A stretch of 64,000 nt of DNA from Tomocerus qinae. Lineage: Eukaryota; Arthropoda; Collembola; Entomobryomorpha; Tomoceridae. Every line of letters begins with the position of its first letter. Positions within the stretch are counted from its first letter, which is position 1. The notes beneath the pieces are model-generated. The model was not told where the DNA came from, did no database searches, and saw only the letters and a program-made list of their open reading frames with translations. The position numbers and the translations under genes are program-made. Positions 50,201 to 62,300 of this stretch are shown in pieces. The DNA is taken from NCBI GenBank assembly GCA_020055645.1, contig CM034549.1, positions 26,123,930 through 26,187,929 on the forward strand, read 5' to 3'.

Positions 50201-53200
50201 TTGTCCCGCTCTGGTGACACAAAGACGATGCAACTTGATATTCCTTCCCTGCTCTACACTCCACTGAACTCAAATATCGTCTAATGTCGATATCTCTACC
50301 CAGCACCTGTCTGTACATACTAAGTATAGTGTATATCAACTTGAAGTTCACACTGGAAGAGATCACTTGGATGCAATTCATATTTATCCTACTTGTACTA
50401 GACAACAACGTGGAATATTTAAAACATTCATAGTAAAGAGACACTTAACGAGATAGCGGCTAAGTAGACTAGACGTATTTGTTTTTTTAACTTGGCTGTG
50501 CTTCGATATGCATTTTTTTATTTTCTCGTTGATCTACTTGGCTCAATTTTCAGGGAGTCCGTTTGAAAATAAAATCCTCTTTCCACAGATATAAATAGTT
50601 TCTCTTCGTTCAATATATTTTGTGTCGTGTCTGAAATGTGTCTGAAATTGCAATTTAACAAAGCGCAAGATGATTGGCCAAATTGTCATTATTGTGCATA
50701 CTCAATTGTACATGTAACATGTGTGAAGCACAAGTGTGCTAAAAAAATTACAAACATTTGCCATTTGCATACAAAATAGTGCATGTGAGTCATCGTGTAG
50801 CTGGCTATCAGATTTGTTCTAGGTTATCAGACTCTGCTATTTCGGCAACTTGAAAATAGCATTAAGGTAAATCAAGGTTTGCCATTTGAACAGTCTTCAT
50901 GCTTATGTTTACAATTCAATCTACTTTGATATGATGTCTGGTGTAAGTACGCAGGAACTGGCTCAAGTATGGATTTGGTTGTAGTGAAACTTGAAAATAA
51001 AACTTCCTGCCTACACAGAAAGTCACTCTGACTCTACCTATTTTAAAAGCAGGGTACACATAGGTGAATAAATGATCCCATGTAATTCCATGTGTCCCAA
51101 AGCAAAGCAACAAGGGAGCTTAGGATTAGTGTCCAATCAAATAGTCACTTTAATCATTGCTCTACTCTCTCATACTCCAGGAATAGGGAATTAGTGCGAT
51201 AGCTAAAGTAAATAAAGATAAAATATGCTGCTACACAATCCCTGACAATATCGTAATGAAAATGAGGTTTTCTGATGAATTAGTATACTGCATGCGATTG
51301 GGTAGCGTGTAATTAGTCAGAAAAGGGCACCTTACACGTTTATCTACAAACTAGCTTCACCTTTGATGTTTACTAAGCCACGGGTGCAAATAATATTAAA
51401 CGTACGTATTTAGATTGCACAAGTTTAGCCGGTTTAGGTAAAACAATACATTATCCTACATATACTTAGTTCAGAAAGGTTAACATGATTTTCATGGACA
51501 TGGTGTAATCAAATACTGATGACGCACGTCACAATTAATTTGCAAGTAAATACAGCTGTGAGATTTAGTTAATAACTTATTGGAAGTTTCTACGAAACAA
51601 AGCCAGTTTAACTCAGAATACCAGATTGAACACAAATAAATCCCATTGTACAAGGGTTAATAAAAATCAATTTGAAAAAATAACTTTTCATATTGACTCA
51701 AGATAGGAAAGGACACAAATAAATAGGTCACAGCTTATGCTTTTAAAATCTTTTCCGAAAGATCCCGTTCCAATTTTTCCTGATCAAAAATGTTTTGTAT
51801 CTACTAAAGTAATCAATAGGGGTAAATAAATATTTTTTGTTGCATGTTCTATTGACGACATATCATCTCATTCCTTTTAAATAAAAATACGACGATAATT
51901 ATGATTGTCAAATGTACTTTGGCAAAAATTATGGTTTGAGAAGAGTTCCTGAGTATTCTCTGTGGTGGTGGGGACATGTGTAGAAGCAGTATGCAAAATC
52001 CCAAAGTAAGCTAAAATCCCTACTGAATGCCTTAGTGGTCCATAAGGACACTGTCAGGAGAGCAACGGATGTGTAGTTTTATAAGCCGTTTACATTTCAG
52101 CGCAGTACCTACATGGCACACTGCAGTGCATAATATAGGATAGCTTATAGACACTATAATAAAATTCCAGTACGTAGAATGACTATATAAAAGAGATAGG
52201 GTTGCCATTACGTAGGTAGAAGGACAGATAGTAAAAGTGAGCCGTATATCTTTTAGTGACTCTTGTAGTGAGGAGGAGGAATATGTAAACACATTGGAAA
52301 GAAGGCTTATAGAGCTGGATGGTGCGGTTAGGTAGGAGGAAGTATTGTAATATGAAAAAGATGCATGACACCGTATTTACATGTTCATTCTCCATAGGTG
52401 CTCCATCCGCATGAGACGTAAGCGATATTAGCCATTATTATGAATGCGGCTACATGATGTTGAGGGAAAGTAGTAGTACGTACTTACTCCTGCGTAGCCT
52501 GAGTAAGTAACATAAAACATAATATAGAATTACAATGGGACTGTGAAGCATAGTCGTCAGAATAGTGTCCAATAATAATACATATGTAGCGGGAGAGAGG
52601 AGAGCACAGGTTGTTAGCTTTGCTTTTACTTTATGAAAAGCCAGTGAAATCTGCTTTGATGTGATATGATGTGAGTAAGCCGTTGATCAATAAAAACGGA
52701 TTTCCTAGAGCTACTACAGCCTACAGACGGCGCATACACATAACTCCTGTTTCTCCCAAAAGTTTTTCTCTTCTAGCTTACGGAATATTACGAGCTAGTA
52801 CACCTACAAACTTTCGTTTTTACTGTGAAAGGCAAATGAGCTATTCCTCTCATTCAACAAAAACTAGGAAAACTTTAAATCCTAGTATAATACAGTACAT
52901 GGCGAAAGGAAGTTGCTCGCACACTCACAAAAGTCATGCATAATTCAACAGAACTTCAAAAATTAAATAACCAAATCAACTCCTTGCCCTTTTCTCACTT
53001 CCGGACTCTGTCGTACCATGCCACGCATGTAATATGAATTACATTAATAAGATGAAAAAAGCTGATCTCACTATTCTAATCGTGATGTGGACTTGAGACA
53101 TAATAAACTTTAAAGTAATTCAGTCTCGTACGCAATGAATTCTTGCAATGCTGAACAATCCAAAGCTGCACTGCATAAATCAACATTCATCTATGAATAA

Positions 53201-55567
53201 TTCCCAAATCTTCACTACAGGACACTCACCCTACTCAACTAATAAGGATTCCACATGGCAAATGCAATGCATAAATCAGACTTATCTATCTCAATATGCA
53301 AACTCCAACATCACGCACACAAACAATAGCTATTCAACAATCCTCACTAAATATTCATGTAATCTATACCTTCAGGCTAGTCTTACAATATTAAAGATTC
53401 ACTTTTCTGTGCAAATAATTCCAAAATCTATAACAAAACATATGACATTCCCCTGAAATTTTCATTTTCAAAATTTTTTTAAGTACATTGTGTGGATCTG
53501 CATTGAATTTTCACTGTCCTCCTTCTCTAGTGCTTCCACTCTTCAAAATACAACATAATATTCTCGAATGTTTCATCAAAAAATATCTTAGATACACTAA
53601 AATTTCACTACAAATTTAATATGTTAGCAAATACTTATTCTGCAAACGACTTAGAATAGATGTAACAGTTGGTCATTGGTCATTGGTCGAAAAATAGTAA
53701 TTAATGTCATTACAGTGCATAAAGTGTAACAAAATGACTGTCAAGACACTAAGAACAATTATGGCTTTATTTTCTACACAAAAGTTGTCATTACTTTAAA
53801 TGAACTTGACAATGTATGCAAGATGCAACACCACAAAATATTGAATTCAATGAAATATGAAAGACTTACAGGGCATTGTAGTTTGTAGAATAAAATTTTG
53901 GTCGAGTGGGTTTGTTTTACCCGTTTTAACAGGGAAGGCATTAAAGTCGTAACTTATATAGCGCTATAAAACATTTCCAATTAACTTTTGCTCGTTTTCA
54001 CCTTGAAAGTAGTATATTATTAGCATTGTGTATGACAATAGCATCCTGGTTGGTAAATTGCACATGTATTTCACAGGGTAGTATTTCGTGACGTGGCAGA
54101 CAGATATTATAAGTACAATGCATGGTGGTTAACAAAAAGTCTGACAACATGATACAGTATACCCATGCCAGTCATTTATAAATTATCGTGTGCAGTGCAT
54201 TATTAGTTTATGCACTTGATGGAGTCCAGCGGAGTGTCCTGCTAGATACTCATTCAGATGTATACAATGACTATGCTCAATGGATAGCTGAACAATGCTC
54301 TTCATTGTTGCATGTAGTATGCTAGTGCTACAAATGTTGTATAATACTTAGTGTAATTATACTTTTTACTACTATTTAGCATGTATAAGCATAGAGACAG
54401 TTAAAAGCAGGTAGGTATTTTTCACAATCACTCAACCTTATCTCCTTATCACATCTGAACTGGAATAATTTACATAACTGTCAAATACTCAACCTTATCT
54501 CGTGCTATGTAACCTTAAGCGTAGTTATATTGGATGAAAATCTGAAAAAGATTTTTTATAATCAAAATATAGAGGAAATCGAATTTCCGCCAAGAGATTC
54601 ATTCTTTCTTCTGGTCACAGTACCTAATTGTAAAAAAAACGTTAAATGCTGCATGTAATCAGAAGTGATAAAATGGTTGATATGCATTTACATAATGGCA
54701 TCTTAGGTAACTATTCTTGCTTTAAGGTTGTATTTGTGTGAGGTGTTGTATGTTAGATAGGGCTAGATGAAAGCTGGTGGAAGAAACACAATAATGCACT
54801 ATTATTTTGATTTATGTAACGAAGAGAGACGCTGTCATGATGGGTAAGATAGGAGAGATGTAACTCTCACTCCGACCGAGTGCATAGTATAGCAAAAAAG
54901 AATTCATATTTCATATCTACTTATAGGATACGACAGTTCGATATATCCTGTAAAAATCCTAAGTGCATTTAATTTATGATTATGTACACATTACATCGGG
55001 GAGGGAAATATTCACGAAGATCCCTACGAGGAAAGGACCAAAATGGCATATACAAAGTTGCTTCAAGTCACACTGCAGCACAATGTTCTCTACGTGCTGA
55101 CGACATATTTTCTTAGCTTATATGATATTTATGCATGGAGATGGGAGATGCAATATTAGAATCTAAGTCTTTTTATGTATCTACTCTGGATTTAATAAAA
55201 GAAGAAGCCTTCCTCCTCTCATCATACCCGTTTTTATGGACAAGACTCTATCACACCATAATATTGCGTATGGAACACGATTACTAAATATATCTGCATA
55301 GAATTAAGCTCCTTAGTTTTTCTGGTCTTACGAATATACATGCTTCCGAACAATCCGAACATTGTACATACAGTATGTATTGAAAGTGGGTATACATAGG
55401 AGTTTATGGGTATACATAGATTTTAGTATCCATAGCACTTTCATTGTTAGTATACAGTACACAAGTTCAATTTGCAATTTTTACCAGCCAATTATTATTT
55501 CATTGTTCGTCTCTCTTTCCTTCTTTTCGCAATAAACAATGCGTTCCTTCAATCTGAAGAACTCAAT

Positions 55568-55689
55568 ATGGATAAACTGTCAATAAGTGAGCGAATTAAA
55601 ATTGTAAAGATGCGGACAACAATGTCGTTATGAAAGGTGGCTGAGGAATTCATTATCCTGGAAAGACAGTTAGCATCAGAACAGTAGCA
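55568..55689 (+). pseudogene. Transposase N-terminal remnant in the left arm
   Basis: An ATG at 55568 opens MDKLSISERIKIVKMRTTMS, then L, and stops at TGA (55631-55633). The opposite arm has CGA (Arg) at that codon, so a single C-to-T change in a CpG created the stop. The frame then continues KVAEEFIILERQLASEQ and ends at TAG near the arm boundary. The segment corresponds to the helix-turn-helix DNA-binding start of a mariner-like transposase. It is an inverted, decayed duplicate of the right-arm fragment. Confidence 0.8.
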
Positions 55690-55698
55690 GTTACCACA

Positions 55699-55953
55699 GA
55701 TCATAATGATCATGATCACTTGATCTTGATCATCATGGTCACTTGATCATGATCATCGTAATCACTTGATCATGATCATCGTGATCATCGTGATCACATG
55801 ATCATCGTGATCATCGTGATCACATGATCACATGATGATGATCATCGTGATCATCGTGATCACATGATCACATGATCATCATGATCATGATCATCGTGAT
55901 CACATGATCATGATCACTTGATCTTGATCATCATGGTCACTTGATCATGATCA
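55699..55953. repeat. GATC-rich palindromic low-complexity block with 48-bp direct repeats
   Basis: About 29 GATC sites occur in 254 bp as variations on TGATCATGATCA, TGATCATCGTGATCA and TGATCACATGATCA, so nearly every stretch is self-complementary. A 48-bp sequence beginning GATCATGATCACTTGATC and ending TTGATCATGATCA is present twice without a mismatch, at 55708-55755 and 55906-55953, marking the two edges. The block forms the centre of the fold-back element. Confidence 0.95.
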
Positions 55954-55956
55954 AGT

Positions 55957-56343
55957 TTAATCTAACCAATTCCTAACTTGTATGGCATAATGTGGGGGAG
56001 CACCGCCTTGCTGAAACCAAATGTTGTAAGGATCCACTCCCTTGGCATCCAATTCAGAAATCAAAAAATTGTCTTTGTACTTTTGGTAAGTTTTTGACGG
56101 AACCAGTCCTATCAAACCGAGCTGTTCTGATGCTAACTGTCTTTCCAGGATAGTGAATTTCTCAGCCACCTTTCGTAACGACATTGTTGTCCGCATCTTT
56201 ACAATTTCAATTCGCTCACTTATTGAAAGTTTATCCATATTGAGTTCTTCAGATTGAAACAACGCATTATTTATTGCGAAAAGAAGGATAGAGAGACGAA
56301 CAATAAAATAATAAAAGGGAAATCTGGCTGGTAAAAATTTCAT
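55957..56343 (-). pseudogene. Deleted mariner-type transposase (N- and C-terminal pieces fused)
   Basis: An uninterrupted 128-codon frame. The likely original start is the Met at 56238 (MDKLSISERIEIVKMRTTMS...), matching the left arm. It carries a helix-turn-helix region up to ERQLASEQ, after which it jumps to LISELDAKGVDPYNIWFQQG and GAPPHYAIQVRNWLD before the stop. WFQQDGAPPHY is the typical segment around the second catalytic Asp of this DDE/D family. Here the Asp is Gly (QQGGAPPH), and the whole region between the DNA-binding domain and this motif, as well as the end of the catalytic domain, is missing. So the product could not be an active transposase; a DNA-binding fragment is conceivable. 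The 35 residues before Met-56238 are probably untranslated element sequence. Confidence 0.85.
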
Positions 56344-59300
56344 ATTGAGCTTTTGTACTGTGAACTAACAATGAAAGTGCTATGGATACTAAACTCCTAT
56401 GTATACCCATAAACTCCTATGTATACCCACTTTCAATACATACTGTAGTACTATCGTCAAATATTATGATTGACATACCGAAACACACTTCATATTTAAA
56501 ATATAGTCAAAAATATATTTTGTATTGTTATACTTATAGGTTTAAATATAATTTGTATTGCTATACTTTTAGTTTTAAAATGCAAGATGTGTGTTAAGTC
56601 GTTGAAAGATTTCAAATGGAATATCCAACACGAATTTACAAACTATTCAAGTATATGGGTAGCATTCTTCATTTCTTCTCATCATCTTCAATACCACATT
56701 GTCATGAAATACGTTAAATCAATCACAACATTTAAAATCAATAAATTCTTAGACCCACCTGATTAATTTAAGCCACGAATTTAGTTTCTGCTGTACATTA
56801 TCTGATAGCTTAAAAAGATGTAAATGATAACTTTAATCTTAGAGAGTATCTTGCCTTTAACATGAAAATTCTGTTGCACGAACCTACCAAGTTCATTTAC
56901 ATAATGTATATCAAGTATTTACTTTATATGGTTAGTCACTAGGAGTAATATCTTTTTGTTCAAAGGACTTTATTCAACACAGAAATCGTATGTTCAATTG
57001 GAACATGAATTGAATACTAGCACACGGTAAGCATGTATCATTCTCGGGCATAAATTCCCAAGATTCTAAAGAATTGTGCAGCTGTCGACTGTATTAAAGT
57101 GTTAGGTAAAGTTGCATCAGCTACCATTTTGTGTCACCCAATATTCATAACTCATAGTATACAAATATTAGAATGTATAGATACAGATGTTTGTAATCCT
57201 TCATTGCTATCTTAGTGTATTATTGTAATATATTTTATAGTTATAAAGATTGATTTGATTGTGAGTCAGAGAAAAAGAGTACGTCAAGAAGTTGGGTATA
57301 GGAATTTGAATAGTAACTTGGAATTTAGTGCCGCCCTGCATTATAGTATTATGGAGTCTGGTGAAGAAAAGGCCATAATTTCCCATCTAAAGAATCCTTT
57401 CCTCCATTTAAACTTTTCTTGCTTTTTCCTTCGAATTTGTGTGACTACATACTACATATACATTCTTTGCATGCTAATGAGATTTTACTCTCCTCTCAGC
57501 TCCTGTCACTAGTGTCAAGAGACTTTTCTGTGCTGAAGATTCGTTACTACCTCCTCCACCTAAGAACCAATGTGTATGTGTGTCCGTGAGAATATGTAGC
57601 ACATTACATCGTTTCTTCGTTAAAGAAACTATAAACCAAAACTATAAGATTTAGGTGCACACTTCCCATTAATGGTGTATAAGTACTAGGCACCTTTTCG
57701 GCTACTACTCTCTTCACTCCAAATAGAGAGAGTGAGAGGATGAGGATATAAAAGTGCCAGGGACAGTCAACCGCCCTTTTCTTAGAATACCTTCTTTTTC
57801 TTAATGAATCTAAGGAACTTAGACAGGAAGATCCTAACATAGGAGCAACTGACTTTGACTCGAGTTTCATTTTAGTCCTGCTGAGTAGGTATACGTAACT
57901 AGACAGTAGAAGTGTTACAACTGATTACTAGTTCCCTTTCTTCCTTTCAAGATTTAAGTACCTAATGTACAACACTCTTAGTCCCGAATAAAGAAAGAAG
58001 ACGAGATGCAAAGTAATTTGCTCAGTGGTGATAGATAAAGTTAACGCTAATGTCACAGCTAGACTTTCAAAGAAAGTCTCTACTAATTTCCCTCCACCAC
58101 TTCTTTCAGTTACAGTTTATGTCATTTAATTTCCCTACTATAAATACACACTCCTATGTCATATCTATACTACTATATGCTACAAACTTACAAATTGCAA
58201 ATTATTTTCAGTTTCATAAACCAGGAAAAACATAGAGCATCACTATTTATATAGGAACCAAAAAGGTATCTCGAAAAATTCCAAATAGCGTACATGGCCA
58301 ACCATCTGCAACATCTAAATACTAATCGTAGTAATAAATACCCAACTTTTACAATTAATTATTGGCACTGCACATGTTAATTTATTTAATAATTCATGTA
58401 CGGAATAATTTAATTTATACATTTAACCATTGCAAAAACATAATAGAAATAGAATAGGACATATGATATAATATTAATATTAATGATTGAGAGCAATAAA
58501 CTTTACATAGTGTGTTCAAAGATTTCCGAATGTTTTAAACTGCTAGATGTTGCCTATTGGTCTCGTTTTACTTTAAAATTCCTTTAAAAGCCCCTGCAAT
58601 TTACAGGAAATGTAAATTTAGTAAGACTTCACATTTACCTCTCCTTTGGTTGTTTACAACGCAATAAATTAAAGAAACGACGTTAATAAATCCGAGTCTG
58701 TGAATCTGGAGGGTTCTAAGAAGTTTTTTGCACTAAGGTTCATGAATACAAAATACAATTCACCAGTTACTTACTATCCATTAAAGCCGTTTAAGCCAGG
58801 TTCTAAATAAGAGAGGAAAAAAAGTTGATTGCAGTTGGAATTTATAGGTATGTATATGTAAATGTATTCTTAGTTTTTAGCTGATTGATTTTTTGCGAAT
58901 GGATGGATCGGTAAAAACTAGGAGGAAGTGAAAGAGGAATGGGCAATATGTATCAACAAATAAATTCTAATAAAGAGCATTTACCAACATGAGCACTTGA
59001 GTCGATTAGCGAAGTATTTATAATCACAAGGAAAACGATAGTTAGTCCCAATATATCATAGGATTTTATGTGTGAGGGAAAATACATAAAATTTTCGAAC
59101 ACCTACCACGTAATACTTTATTTAGTTTATAACTTTGTGTTTCCCTTTCAACTACTCAGCTGAAGCCAAGCATAACATTCACATCCTCACTGCCTAACAT
59201 ATAGTAGGAGAAAAATGTAAATTATTAGAGTCTTGCACATAGAGATTCCATTTCTTAGACGTTACGCAAGAATTACTTGCATCTAGCTTTATCTAGTGGA

Positions 59301-62300
59301 TATTTACATCTAAAGAGTATTCTCTTTGAATCCTGTATGTCTTCCAATTTACATCCATAACTAGTACACTATATAAATAATCTAGTGCAGACAGCCTAAC
59401 CAAGTTACGCATTACATTAAATTATAAAGATGAACATGAGATTGTGAAATCCTTCATGGTGGCATAGGAAGACATTTTTTCTTGGCAAATCGCCCGTTAT
59501 GCTTAATACTTGTAACTACTACTTACTACTATTGAACGGGGATCCCCATAGTCTGACTGATCAGATTATGTAACCTTACCAAAGCCAAACGAATGTATGC
59601 GTATATTTAGCTACTCACTTAAATCCTTCGCCTAGCCCTACCCTTTAGATACTTAATCATGACTATATCATTTATATTCTATATATAGCGAAATATGTAT
59701 TAGAACCATGCGGAAAGTGTTGCTCCATTGAACCCGCCTAGTATCTACTTTATTACAAGATACAGGAGAAAGTTAAATTGTAGCTTATGTATCATTGTGT
59801 CGTGTGCACGCTTCACTTTAATAATATCATGTAAGAGATGTACACGTATGATATTTGCGTGAGAGTGTGGGAAGCTGTAAAAGAAACGATGCCTATCAAA
59901 CTTTCCTTACTTACAATCTATCTTGACATAGAGAAAAGTCTTCCTATACCATTCGAAAACCGTGCAATTTGATTTATATGACCTACATTTTTCTTCCTAT
60001 CCTACAGAACATGCTCATCTTTAGGTAACAAATTCCATATGGCTGACAGTGAGAGAGTCTGTCATGTCACTCCCCATGCACTATCATCTACATCCCAAAT
60101 ATTATACTTTGCTCCTTATACGCAGCTTTTTTATCTTTGAATATTCAAACAAAAAAACTAGACGCGCAGAATTTCTGTTTATTTCCATAATTATGTATAG
60201 CGAAGAAGCCCAAACGCAAAAGCATGTGTAATATCTCGTTTGTGCAAACATTACCAAACGCGTGGCCCTGCCTTGTTCAACCATAGCTCAAGTAACATAA
60301 GACAGACATGCCAATTAGGAGAAAACAATTAGGAACTCAAAATTGTTCTAATGGAAAAATAACCAAATTACTCTACAGTACACACAATTATTATGACCGT
60401 GGCATTTCCATTTTCCCTAATTAACTGACAACCTAACTACTTAGAACATTGTGAACTTCACTACTACATATATCAACAAAGACAAAGATGTACATGATGC
60501 CTCACTCTTCTACACGTACGACATAATTGGCAAACTTAATCACATTAGATACCTAAATTCTATAGATAATCAAATTATCATGGATATACTTTAATATCAA
60601 ATTAGGTTAAGCACTTAAAAGCAAGCTGTAGTTAAAATAGATTATATTCAAGGCTTATCATCACTAATTATTTGTTGGTCAAATGTCAAATTTTTTTGAG
60701 CAAAAACATGTTTGAGAGTTGTAGTTACAAATTATTAACACAATGAAATGAAAAAAGAATTAGAAGAGAAAAGAGTTACAAAACAAATCTAAATATACCT
60801 TGCTGATAACTTTCAATCTATTTATATTAGTTAGAAAAATTAATCGTAATGACATTATTTTTTATTGACTGTCTACACATGCACGAACGAATTTGTCTCC
60901 TGTTAATGAGCGTGAATAAGTAGCAGTCTTTTTCAACTAATTACGTCCTACAAAATGCTTTAACAATGGTCGGATCATTGCTAGAACATTCATGATCATA
61001 ACAATAAGCAAAACTACTGAGAATGTCTGTTCATTCGGAGCACTTGACTCCATGCTGATTAGCAGGAGAATAGTTGATAAATTACTCCGAAACTGTCCTC
61101 GAAATAATTCAAGTCTGTGACTCATCTTTCGGTAATTAAACTATTCATTTTACAATCATAGTGAAACATTCTTTTTATAAACCATTGACGTAATGAAATT
61201 AGTATCTAATCTCAATGATAGTGTTATCTGCAAGATAGCTTGTAATTATACCTACCTGATAGTGCCTACTACAGAAGACGGGCAAAAAGCAAATACCTAC
61301 AGTATAGACACTAGAAAAACATTAATAACTATAATTTAGTACATGATAGCATGTGTAAATACATGATAAATAGTAGCATCAGACATATTATATTTCAATC
61401 AGTTATTGTTTTGGATGTGTATAATAGCACAACAATAGAGAGAATAAGGATCCCAGAGTACAAAGCCTGTTAGGAGAGAGAAAATCTTTTTGTTATGGAG
61501 AGGACGACGACCGGGTAGGTAACAAATAAATTGGCAAGAAACGAAATAGACATGCATGTCATAGTAATAGCGTCTATCCATAAATGCTTCTGTTAGTGTT
61601 CCGTGCTACTTAGCACAGGGATATTTAAAATCGGAACGTGTGTTTAACTATTTATTATTCACCTTGGTGTAGATATAAAACTTTCAACATAGAATATCAA
61701 TGTACGTATAGCAAAAAGTTTAGAGAGCTATGGCTATTGTATTTGACTGTTCACACATCGCAATACAGAAATACAGAAAATTCATGTCACTGCTTTATAA
61801 TATAGGTATGTGCTTATTACTTTATGTCGTAGGCATACTTCCTTAGGTATGTGCCATCCCTTGGAGTAAGTATTCTCATTCACGAAACAGGATTTAGTTG
61901 GAATCCCATATGGCTTCCACGCAGTTAGGTAATGCTGAGTAAAGTGCGCAACAAGAATTTTGCTATTTGACATAACCTTTTTTTTGTCAACGGAGCTGAA
62001 TGAGTTCCCTGGAGTCCTGCATTCCCAGTACTATAGTATAAGCATAGTAGGAGTCGCTAGTGCCTATTTCGACACATCGTAATAACTGCATGTTTTATTG
62101 AACTGGAAAGTTTGCCATGCCATGAGACATGCATGTCTTGAGGTACATATTTCATTTCTCGCCATACTTACGACGATTACTTTCCTCGTATGCCTACCTA
62201 GAGTATTGATTGGGAACGATAGTCAAGGAACGAACTTCACCATGATCAATTGTATATCCATATCATTGTTTATTGCATTATTTGCTGTATTTGTACATAG

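Larger units (their letters stand above)
55371..56445. mobile_element. Fold-back Tc1/mariner-type element, 1,075 bp
   Basis: The element starts CAGTATGTATTGAAAGTGGG and ends with the exact inverse, flanked on both sides by TA (55369-55370 and 56446-56447), the target duplication of the Tc1/mariner superfamily. The inverted arms are far longer than ordinary termini: 55371-55687 and 56122-56445 are about 90% alike by eye. Each carries two direct copies of a GGGTATACATAGGAGTTTA motif and then the first part of the same transposase gene. Between the arms lie a transposase C-terminal piece (minus) and a GATC-rich low-complexity block. It looks like a right-hand internally deleted copy plus an inverted second left end, and it is not autonomous. 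Confidence 0.85.

Noticed and set aside
53148..53456. 102-codon plus-strand ORF rich in Asn, Ser and Thr
   Set aside because: Explained by the low G content of this skew block; no domain or start context.
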